Source: Cheilinus undulatus | Lineage: Eukaryota; Chordata; Actinopteri; Labriformes; Labridae | Length of the DNA stretch: 64,000 nucleotides | NCBI RefSeq assembly: GCF_018320785.1 | Contig: NC_054877.1 | Location: forward strand, 19,202,329-19,266,328 | Direction: 5' to 3' | Shown: one piece after another, positions 37,965 through 48,900 of the stretch | Numbering within the stretch: the first letter of the stretch is position 1 | Layout of the letters: every line of letters starts with the position of its first letter | Notes under the pieces: generated by a model | What the model was told of the DNA's origin: nothing | What the model saw: the letters and a program-made list of their open reading frames with translations, nothing else | The model's database searches: none | Made by a program: the position numbers and the translations under genes

Positions 37965-38345
37965 TTTAAAGTTTTTTTTTTAATCAACTGTATTCATACA
38001 TAAAGTGTGGCAGTTACATTCATGAAATAACTACACTGGACACATTAAAGACTAAGCATTTCAAAAATAAATCAGTCAGAGGTCTAATTCAGGCTTAAAT
38101 TACTGTATATAGACCATTTTAGAGGTAGTTACATGTATGGTGGCTCACTTGAGCTTATTTAGCTTTAGCTAAAGCTAACATAGCTTTGCTGGCTACATAG
38201 TTAACTGTAAGCCATTGTAGCTACAGTAGCTTCAGCTAGAGCAAACAAACCTAAAGCGAGCCACTGTTTGGGTAACTCCTTCTGAACAAGTATAGCTTTA
38301 GCAAATGTAGAATAATCTAACACAGCTAATGTAGCTTCATTTGTT
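37965..38345. repeat. AGCT-rich dispersed repeat, copy 3 (intergenic)
   Basis: Partial copy: TTCATGAAATAACTACACTG, AGACTAAGCATTTCA, TAGACCATTTTAGAGGTAG, AGCTTTAGCTAAAGCTAACA. TTAGGG-like repeats precede it at 37882. Confidence 0.65.
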
Positions 38346-38444
38346 TTAAATCAGCCCGCCCCCCCCCAAATCAACCTGAAAGTTCTTAACAGGAATCTTA
38401 ACTCAATATTTGCACCATCTCCATTTCCTAAAAAATTTAAACTT

Positions 38445-38630
38445 GGGAGCGCAGATGGTCAAGTGGTTTAAGGTGCTACCATGTACGCGGGCGGCCCAGG
38501 TTCGAATCCGGCTGTGGCCCTTTACCGCATGTCTCTCCCCACTATCTTCCCTGTTTCTGGATCTATCCACTGTCCTTCCTCTATCAAATAAAGACATGAA
38601 AAAGCCCCAAAATAAATCTTTTAAAAAAAT
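38445..38630 (+). mobile_element. tRNA-derived SINE
   Basis: GGGAGCGCAGATGGTCAAGT head with A box, B box GGTTCGAATCC at 38499-38509, body CTTTACCGCATGTCTCTCCC and tail AATAAATCTTTTAAAAAAA. Same family as 31377-31567. TAAACTT flanks both sides as a short target duplication. Not a functional tRNA: no cloverleaf beyond the promoter boxes. Confidence 0.85.
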
Positions 38631-38639
38631 AAATAAACT

Positions 38640-41139
38640 TGTTTAATCTATATGTTAAGTGTTTCATTTCCATATATTCTTATAAAAGTAATGCAAGAAA
38701 TAATATGAAAGATTAGGAGTGGGATGAAGCATTGACATGGCAACGTTTCTAAGACCTGACTTATTGGATACAGTTACCACATCTCCACTTCATGACAGAT
38801 GAAGATGAAGAAGACAGTGAGCAATGTTGAAGTAGCAAAATGTAGCTAAAGCAGAGGTTCCCAACCTTTTTTTTTTCCATGCATTTTTTTGTACACTTGA
38901 TGTACAAAGAAATACCTATTTCACACAGGTAGGATGTGTGTAAAGCATGGTGTGGTTCTCTTTAATACTGACTGCTGTACAGATGAAACTGAGGTCAAAA
39001 TATGAGTCATTGTATTTTCTTGTCTTTGATTTCTACTGAAGATTCATTGTTAGTCCTTTATTTACCTGGAAGCTGTTTCTTGGACACCACTGAGCTAAAG
39101 GATGAAGCATGGTAAGAGATGAAACTGGAATGATTGTCTTACAAAATTCCATTTACCCTTGAATCGCTGTATTGAGATATTATCATGATAAGATCATGTA
39201 CTGTATCATTGGTTACCCTGTGATTTACTCCCCTCTGAAAGACTCCAACTCATCTCTTTCTGCAAAAACAGATATTACCCTTGTACAAATATAAAATTGA
39301 CCTGTAGTCTTGTGAGAAACATGCTGTAACCAGTGTAACCTCCCTTGCTTCTGCCCTGTAAACAGTAGCCATGTCTAAAATGACTAAGCAACCTCTTATG
39401 CAAAACAGGCTTCTTCGTCAGCGTGTTGAATGCTGGATTAAAGGGATCAACATCAAGTAAAGACTGTAATAGGATCAAGTTGGAGTGCAAAGAGCGAGAA
39501 TAGACCCAATCAGTTCAAAGAGACTGTGCGACTTCTACACAAAGAACATTTTGTTTATTCCCACCAGCGAGGAACGCCTCAATGCTGTACTGGTAAGTTT
39601 CTGCTAAACCATGGTCACTTTGGGCCTCTCTTTGGTCATTTCTTATCTACCATATCATGCATGTTGTATTTGCCTTGAATTACCTTTTGTATGTTTGAAC
39701 TTTTATTGTGTTGTTGCAAAAGAAGTCATTGAAGTGAATTTTGATTAGCTAAATTTATGTTTTCATACATACTTTTTTATGTTTAGTTGCCACTTCAAAG
39801 TCTTTTTCTGCCTTGATCAACACTGCAGCATCTCTTTCATGAATTTGCAACTCTTCAAATGCACTTAAAATGATACTAGTTAAATACATTCCTCTTGTCT
39901 TGATGGACACAACAGCTAGAAATGTGAGAAAAATATAACAGAGCTGATTTACCAGCATCTTAACCCAGTAATGAATTAAGTCAAGCGAGAACATCCTCTT
40001 TCACTGTAAATCCCTGCTGGATGCTGGATCTTGTGTAATGCCTTGAGCGGCTGAACTGGGGCAAAGTCTGCAGTTAAGTGATGCAGAAGGTGAGTTTAGC
40101 TGGTTTACGCATGAAACAAATTAACCTGTAAACACATGTTGTGTTATGAAAAGCCTCTCTGGGTTTTTCGAGTGCCTTTGATGGAGAATGACCTCCTGAC
40201 ACAGCAGATGGTGCAGACACAAACACAGACGGGCAAATTTACAAGCTGTAGTGAGGTATCCTTTATCTGTTGCTGCTGATAGCCCTTATAGTGGCACTAC
40301 AAGCTCTGATCATCAGTTCATAGATTCATGTAAACAGAGGAAAAAGAGAGATAATTTCTAATAAAAATACCTGCCCACTTTTTACTGTGCTTCTCTGACA
40401 ATCAGAATGTGAGTATCCCTCGGTTTGTTGTGCATTTACAAGTTTTTGCTATCAAAAAAGAAAAAAAAGTTTCACTGAGTAATGGGCGTGAAAAACAGTA
40501 ATTAGGACTGTTGGCACCTCACCTTCTGTAGCAGTTAACACAAATAATAACTGTATTTATACATGACCTCTAAAAAGAAACGTTTTTAAAACGACATACA
40601 AGTAGAAGCAAACAGAACAAAAAACATAGAAGAACCCAACAAACACAGAACAAAGGGCAACAACAACCAACAAAATTACAACCATCCAATGAAATTAAAT
40701 AAACACATCTACAACCAATCAATCTTTGCTTTTCTAGGTCATATTAAGACATAAATATTGTTTTAGTCTGTTTCATAACCAGTTTAAAACTCCTCACAAA
40801 AGCTTTAAGGAGTTATGATCAGATGTTCAGCACCACCAAGTGGTAGACCTTATTACTGCCATGCAAAGTGTGTTATTTTTTTTTAATCACACTCAAATCC
40901 TATTAGCTACATTAGACCAGATTACACCTCTTAATTTAGTTTTCCTGTTTAGTGTTCATGCAGACTTGTATCAATCAGTCTTTACATTTGTAGCTCCATT
41001 TCAGAACAAATGCTATCACAAGACACTTTACCAAGAAGGCAGGTCTAGACTGGACTTTTGGATGTTAGTCTGGTGTGTGTGTGTGGTCACAATCCATCGT
41101 AAATTTAAGCTGTGATAACCAAATTTCATTTTTAACCTG
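38640..41139. other. intergenic region colec12-clul1, right part
   Basis: A short common-repeat piece at about 40985-41050 (ACAAGACACTTTACCAAGAA). No gene recognised. Confidence 0.4.
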
Positions 41140-42330
41140 AATAATAATGAATCTTATCAAGTAGTTTTCTTGCTGTAGTACCATATAGATTTTTAAAAAA
41201 TGTAAACCCTTTTCTCAAAAAAAGAATTACCTTTTTATCGGTAATGTTAACAGTGTGGATGGGCATGGTCATGTTGAACTGAATCACTTGGAATGTCACA
41301 AAATAAAGGAGAATAAAGGGAGACAAGTTTAGTGGGAAAATGATAAAATAACTGCAAAACAATGCAAAAAGTGTGAAACATGGGAGAAACGTGTCTAAAA
41401 AGTGACAAAACTGGTGTAAAAGTGAAAATTATGTGTTTAAAGTGACAAAATAATTGTAAAACTAGCTTTAGAGTGGGAAAATAGCAAAAATGGTTTACAA
41501 ATAGCAATAAGTGGTGTAAAATGGTTTAAAGTGGACTAAAAAAGGGTTAAAAAGTCGCAACAAAAAATGGTGAAAACAGGTCTAAAGGGCAAAAATTAGT
41601 AAAAAATGGCACAAATTTTTTAAAATTGAAATAAGTGGCAAAAATAAGTTAAAGTAGCAAAACAAATAGGTGCCAAAATGTGTTAGAAATGTCAAAAAGT
41701 TGCAAAATGGATTGAATTTGGCATTGAGGGGCAAATATGGGTTTAAACTGCACAAAAAGTGGCAAATGGCTTGTAGAGTGGGATACTGGGTTACAAGTGT
41801 CATTAAAAGGCTGAAAATGGGTAAAAGAGGCTAAAAGTGTCAAAAACTGGGTTAAAAGTGGCAATAAGTGATGTAAATAGGTAATACACCAAAAAACAGG
41901 TTGGCAAAAAGTGGCAAAAATGTAGCTGGAAAGGGGTTAAAGATTGAGCTAGTTGGCAAAAATTGATTTAACTAGCTAAAAAGTGTCAAAATTGGTTAAA
42001 AGTGGCATTAGGTGGCAAAAGTGGGTAAAACTAGCTTTTAAAAACTGGCAAAACAGAGTAAAAAAGTGAAAACATGGGTTACAAGTGGGAAAAAAGTGCT
42101 TAAATGGGGTTCAACGTGTTCTGTTGAGATACTTTCAACATTAATTCTCAATAATAGCTTGACACACTTTTCAGCTTCAAAATGAGGAACTGTTAGCAAA
42201 GATGCTAGCAGTGCTACTGGTTCCAACACACATGCAGTGACATCACCAATTAATGAAAACTGGTGAGGGGCCTTACACTGGGGTTTTTCAGGGGCCCGGC
42301 TAACTGTGTGGGCAGGCCTGACTACGATCA
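41140..42330. mobile_element. second copy of the minisatellite-bearing hAT-like element, truncated
   Basis: Shares GAATTACCTTTTTAT, TGTGGATGGGCATGG-like sequence and GGGTTTTTCAGGGG with 746-1659 in the same order. The internal array (41330-42110) is longer: about 770 bp of GTGGCAAAAATGGGTTAAAA variants, about 20 bp each. The terminal inverted ends are missing. Confidence 0.65.
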
Positions 42331-42559
42331 CAGCACTAAGCTACATTTAGAAAATTCAAGGTAGCAAGAAGAAATCCCTTTAACAGGCAGAAACCTAAAC
42401 AGAGCCAGACTCAAGTTGAACAGCTGTCTCAAAAAGTTGTGCTGCTTAACTGCCATTTCATTCATTAAAGAAAAGTTCCTAGCACTAAAAGTTCTGGGTA
42501 CTTTTGGTCTAAAAGCACCTGAGGCTCAAATGGGCCCAGGCACGGTATGGATGGCCTAG

Positions 42560-42615
42560 TGTGAGTGCGTCCTTAGATAATTAAGAGTCAGAGAGTTCTT
42601 TACAGGAAGAATCTG
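42560..42615 (+). promoter_or_regulatory. clul1: possible clul1 noncoding first exon end and donor
   Basis: A good donor (ATCTG/GTAAGT) sits at 42615/42616 and a good acceptor (TTCTTCCAG) at about 42713, leaving about 38 bases of leader before the ATG. This suggests a 5' UTR exon ending at 42615. No TATA box is evident. A TAATTA homeodomain-type core lies at about 42578. The start of the exon cannot be placed from sequence alone. Confidence 0.3.
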
Positions 42616-42750
42616 GTAAGTCACTGTTGTTTCCATGTTATCCTGCAGTAAAGATGTGTAGATATATTTCTAACCTGATTACACCTGCGCCCCTCTTGTC
42701 ATGTTCTTCCAGATCAAGTTTGTCCTCAGAGAAACAGATCACACTCAGCG

Positions 42751-42853
42751 ATGAAGCTCCTGCTGCGACTGGCTGTCCTGGTGGGGACTCTGGGGGTCCT
42801 TCATTCAACCCCAGACGACCAGTTTACAGCCATCTCAGAGGACACCCTCAAAC
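42751..42853 (+). CDS. clul1: clul1 coding exon 1 (signal peptide)
   Basis: Start ATG at 42751 opens a hydrophobic leader ending near HST, then DDQFTAISEDTLK. The exon ends in phase 1 at a GTGAGA donor. A pyrimidine tract ending TTCTTCCAG at about 42713 just upstream suggests that this exon begins there and that a noncoding 5' exon precedes it. Confidence 0.85.
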
Positions 42854-42890
42854 GTGAGAAAACAAAATCTGAACGTTATTCGCAGGGCCT

Positions 42891-42925
<35 letters not shown>

Positions 42926-45900
42926 TTTACAACTTGAGAGAATTAAAACGTATTTATGGCAGCAGTCCCTTAACAAATGTGCAATAAACAGACATTTACC
43001 ATGCATAAATTCATTCATGTTAAAGACTTTATACAGCTGCTGGTTATTCATTTAATCTGTTTTGTCATATGAATCACATTATACCGTTATACTGTCTGCT
43101 AATAGTTAGGATCAGTTTTTTAGAAACACAGGGCTCTTTGTTTCTGCCTGCAGAGAAAACCATGATCAACATGTTAATTAGTTACATATCTCTCTAATGA
43201 TGATGTCAGGACTCTTTTCCATAGCACTAGTGATAGCTACACGTCTATTAGACTGACAACCACTGTTTCAGTTGTGGGAGCAATTTAAGGATCAGTGTTT
43301 TGCTCAAGGACACTATGGTGTTAGCACAGGAGCTAGGGAATGAACCCCAACCTTTTTGGTAGAGAGAAGAGCTGCTCTGCCACTTAACCACAAGCTAGAT
43401 TCATATGTCATACTTATCATATCCTCCTGACACCTGAGCTTTTGTTTGAGATGCATTTTTAGTTTCTCCCATGTATTTGGGACCTGATAAGTTTAAAAGC
43501 TCTTGTCTTTGAACAAGTTTTAGTTTTTGCCAAGAATGATGTCCACAAATCTCATGAGGGCTCGGTTTCTGTAGAGAATAAAGCACTGGATAATTTTTGA
43601 GCATTCGGGTTGTGTGCCTGCCAAATGATCAGTAGTTTTGGGATCTTCAATTGATAAGAAATGGTTTCAGTCACTGAGAGGTATTGGAGTCACATTGATA
43701 AAGGACCACAAAGATTAGTTATGCCAAGCACTGACAAAATTTCCAATATAAGGTCTACATTTTCTGGAAATTAAATTTCTAAAGTCCACACAAATTCCCA
43801 AAAATCCCATAAAAAGTACCCAAAAAATGTCTTCAAATGTTCCCCAAATGTTTTCAGCAAACCTGAACCAGAAAGCCTAAACATTCTGACAAATTTTCAC
43901 AAAAATTCCATGTCAATTCCTGAAAATTTCAAGCAAATCTCTCATAAAATTTCTATTCAAGTTCTCAAAATTTACAAATAAATTCCCCAAAATTCCATGA
44001 GAAGTCCAAGAAACATCTAAAACAAAAAACAAATTCCCTGAAATTTCCATGAAAATTCTTAAAATTAAAAAAAGTCAACTTAAATATCCCAAAATTACAA
44101 ATACCAATTAAAAATTCTAAATTTATTATAAATTCTCCCTTCCAAAATCCACATCAAAAAAACAAAAACAAACAAACAAACAAACAAACAAACAAACAAA
44201 AATAACAGAGAAATTCCTTAAAAAATTTCTGTGAACATATAACATACATATAATATATTTTTGACCTATAAAAAGTACCCCGAAATGTCTTCTTCTTCAA
44301 ATACCTCGAATAATTCATTGGAATGTATTCATTGAGTAAACATTCCATAAAAAGAAACCCCCCAAAATTCCTGAACATTTTTGAGTAATTTTTTAAAAAA
44401 ATGTAAAGCAAATTTGCACAAATATACATGTAATTTCATGCAAATAATGGCAAAAGTCCCCCAAACAAACAAATTCCCTGATATTATCATGAAAATCTAT
44501 GAAATTTTCGAAGACCCCAAATTCCCAATCAAATTTTAAAAAAGAAAATCCTCGTAAATACCTTAAAACTATAAAGCAAATCCCCTAAAATTCAAATTAA
44601 ATTCCAAAATTACACATTTCCCAGATTTTTGTGAAAATGCCTAAAATTTCCAAACAAATACCCTTTGGCCTCCAAACTAATTTCATCCAAACAAAAAGTA
44701 AACATTACAAAAAAAGAGAAAATTCCATGCAAATTCAACAAAAAAAAAGGAAGCAACTTTCAAAATAAAAAAGTAAAAGAAAATTCCTACAAATCTACAA
44801 ATTAATCCCCCAGAATTCCATGAAAATTATGAAAAATTCATACAAATTCCCTAAAATTTTCATAAAAATCTTGAAATGTTAAAAGGACTCCTCCCCCATT
44901 CCCAGTCTAATTCCCAATACTTTACACATAAGTTTCCCAAATTTACATGCAAACACCCCCCAAAAATAAAGGCAAAACCCCCATAATTCAAATCAAATGT
45001 CCGAGAAAATACATATTTCCCAAATTTTCAGGAAAATTCCTGAATATTTCATTTAAAAAATACAAAAAATATTGCCCTAAACATCTACACAAATTTCCCT
45101 TATTTTAATGAAAATGCACAAAATTGTCAAAGCAAATTTTCCATGAATTTCCCCATGAAACCCTCCATAATATACAAACAATATACAAACACTTCCATGA
45201 AAATAAGTGGAAAATTTCCAAGCAAATTTCACAGTATTCAAACAAATTCCCTAAAATCCTATGGAAATTCCTAAATATTTCACTTAAAAATTCCTGAACA
45301 AATTTTAACAATTCTCCCAACATTTAAATGCAAATCACCCACACTTTAATGACATTCCACACAATTAAAAATTCGAAATGGTAGAAACTATTACTTTGTT
45401 GTTGGACGCTGAAATGCAATGTCCTCATACAGTACGCCCATGCAGGATCTCAGGGAAAAGTGATCTAACTCGTCCATAACTTTATTTTGTAATGGTCAGA
45501 AGTTCCACAACAATTCCCTTCCTGTTAAACAGAGAAAATGTGGAATATTAAGTCTTAATAAAACACCTTGACCTTGTTTTGTGGCTTTCTCCAAGAGCTG
45601 TCCTTGAGTGGGGAGAAACTGGTGGATGAGGAGATGAAGAAGGCTCTGTACGGGGTGAAGCAGATGAAGGAGGTGATGTGGAGGAATGAACAGAAACATG
45701 AACACCTCATGAGGTCGCTCCAACACAGCAGCGACAAGAAGAAGGTCTGACCAACAACATGAACCTTTCTGAAGCTAGACAGAAATGGAAAGAAGTTGAA
45801 TTGAAAATATTTCTCTTTTTGCCACTAGGGGGCAGTGCAGCTGGCTAAGGAGGTGACTGACAAGCTGATGGAGGCAGAGGAGCAGTGCAAAGACTCCCTG

Positions 45901-48900
45901 CAGTCAGAGTGGGAGGAGTGCAGACCCTGTCTGGAGGATGCGTGCAAAACTTTCTACACCTCCACATGCCGAAGGGGGTTTGCAACTTTCCAGAACAAGG
46001 TAGGAAAAGTTGACAACCAACCTCCGCCTTTTCACTCAGCTCACAGCTGCAAACTTATTACATTTCCAAAAAAAAAAACAAAAAACCATACACTTGTGTC
46101 ATGTTCAGCTTTAACTTTACCTTCGTTTGAAAAAACAAAACAAAAAAAAAAAAAATCAAACTCTGGCCATAGTTGGTGATCTCTTTTCCCTGCTAATAGA
46201 CATGTTTGGTTACGTTGAATAAAAGAGAAACTTTGCTTCGTTTGGAGGTTTTACGAGTAAACAACTTTACATTACTTGACAATAAAGATCAGACATGCTA
46301 ATCCAGTAAAGCCACACATCCCAAAGAAAATAAACTCACCTTTGACACTTCCTCCTTTCAAGGTGGAGAACTTGTTCCGCAGAGTGTCCCGCCGCTTTGG
46401 TTCCCATCAGTCCCCTGTTGAAGCAGGGGACATCCTTGTAAACCAGGGCCCTGACACCACTGACACAGAGGTCACCCAAGTGGAGGAGTCCTTCAACCGC
46501 CTCATGAACAAAGTGGGCACCCTGGTGAACCGCAGCATCACCCTGGTCTCCACCATGAGCAGCCGCCTGGACAAAGCTCTCCAGAAGGCTTTCCTCAACA
46601 ACACTGACATCCTAAAGGAGAAGGCCGACACCTCAGATCCCTATGATCCTGCCCGGGACTCCGGCTTCCTGCAGGGTGTGGGACTGGACGAGGTCCTGGA
46701 TTCCTTCTTTGACTTTGGGAAGAGTGTGGTGGAGGAGTTTGGAGCTGTGGTGACACAGGTGTTCGATGACATCCAGGAGGCAGTGGAGGAAGAGAAGAAG
46801 AGAGGTAGAGGATTGCAGAAAATGTTGCAAATTTTGTATCAAGTGTGGCTTTACGTGAGAGATGTATGTTCCTGCTTAAAATATACATACTCAACCATGA
46901 TGTTTACTCTATTCTGCAGAGAGGGAAAGTTTTCCACGTTTCCTGCAAAACAGGAAGTTGTGCCGAGACCTTCGTAAGCAGACGTCAGAGTGCTGGAGGC
47001 TCCAGAGCCAATGTGAGGCCTGCCAGGGAACTCTGCTCACAGGTGAAACCCCACCACCTCCGCCCTCAGTGTTTGCACTGATTTATTCTGACTTCTACTT
47101 ACATATGTCTTTTTCTTTCTGCCTCCAGAGTGCCAGGGTGTCCGGGAGCTGCATGTGGAGCTGGATGAGGTCTCCCAGCTGCTAGATGTGTCCAAAGAGC
47201 AGTATGATGAGATCTTATCCATCGTGCAGCGTCACACTGATGAAACAGTCAGCTGGCTCAGCAATATGGCGGCAGAATTTGGCTGGGTGGCTCAAGCTGT
47301 GAGCAACAGCAGCGCTCCAGAGAACATTTTCCGTGTCTCTGTAGTAAGTACACTAAAGAAAAAAACAGATGGAAAGAATTCGCGCATCTTTTTGCAAAGC
47401 TTTTCCATCTTTTCTTTAGACAGTGAAACACGTGTGGATTTAGCAACAAAGAATTATTCACAATTTATGATTTACATATTAAGTTTTAAAATGGATAATG
47501 ACTCATTTCAATGGACTCAAACTGCATTGCCACATGAAATAAGATATTTCATTTGTTCTTGTTTCTGATTTATTATTGGGCTTTCATGCCTTTATTTAAA
47601 AGACTGGTCAGTGGATAGAGCAGGGGTGTCAAACCGCCCGCAAGATGATCTCACAATTCTGTTACAACTGGTCCATCAGAACGAGGTATGCAGATTTCCT
47701 CAAGTATAAAAATGTCAACTTATCCTTGATGAGTTAAAATTTTTCATAAAATCTGAAAAAGTAAGGAGTGATAATACTTAGATAAGAAGTCAGGAATGGG
47801 GGAAAAGAAATGAATTTGTGTGTTAATTTCACATTTTCAATTCTGCATCACAATTAGGACTCAAACTTATACTCATACTTTGAGCATTTCAACTCATAAT
47901 TTAGACTTCTCATATAATATTTTGGGCTTTAAGATTCATAATTCTAATTTTTAAGTCATATTTTGGCCTTTTTAACCAATTATTTTGTATTTTATCTCAT
48001 ATTTTCAACTCCAAACTTTGACGTCATAATCCCATGGTTTGACCTTTTAGACTCACAATTGAAAATTTTGAATCATATTTTGACTTCTAGTTCCATGATT
48101 ACAGATTTTATTTCATATTTTGACCTTTTAAACTCATGATTTTGACTTTCTTTTAAAGATATATTTGCCTCTTAAAACATTAATTTTTAATTTCAATTTC
48201 ATGTTTTGACCTTTTTGAACTAATAAATTTACTTTTCTCAGATTGTGAGCCTTTAAACTTATCTTTCTAACTTTTTTAATGTCAAAATCATTTATCATCA
48301 GTGCTAAGTTTTTTTTTTCATATTTAATTACTGGTGAAATGAGGTTGACAGTTTATGGTTAAAAAGATGACCCTTTTAGGCCCTAAAGTTAGACCTGAAT
48401 CCAGAATCTGGCCCCTGCTTTGATTGAATTTGACACCCCTGGGATAGAGTTTGAAAATGAGGAGAGAGAGCAAGAAAGTAATCAGACCCCCTTCACTTTT
48501 TACAATTTAATTATGTTGCAGCCTGATGCTGCTGAATAGGTGACGTACAAAAAATTCACACAATGCATTGTTTTGTTTTCTGTCTGGGTTCACCTACTTA
48601 ATATTTCCATTGCACCTTATATGTGATAGCAGAAGAATTTGGTAAAGTTGATAAAACATTACATGAGAAGAAGAGAGTTGGAATTTAAATAGAAGGGAGA
48701 TTCTATTTCATTCTTCCTGACCGCCAGAGACGCGCAAGAGGTCGAGACATAATACCAACAAAGTCACATGTGACCTGGTGACGAAAGCAATCTGATAAGA
48801 AGCCCTGTCACCCAGCAGTCGACTCCTTTTCATCTTCTCGCCATTACACTCAGGTCGTACAGTTTGTTTTGCCAGCTTAGCATCTAGCCGCCTATGCTAG

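Noticed and set aside
38445..38630. tRNA gene, because of clear A and B boxes
   Set aside because: The sequence beyond the boxes is a SINE body with A-rich tail, a second copy exists at 31377-31567, and no cloverleaf can be drawn.
41330..42110. CRISPR-like regularly spaced repeat
   Set aside because: Units are contiguous and degenerate with no unique spacers, and the locus is vertebrate; it is a minisatellite.
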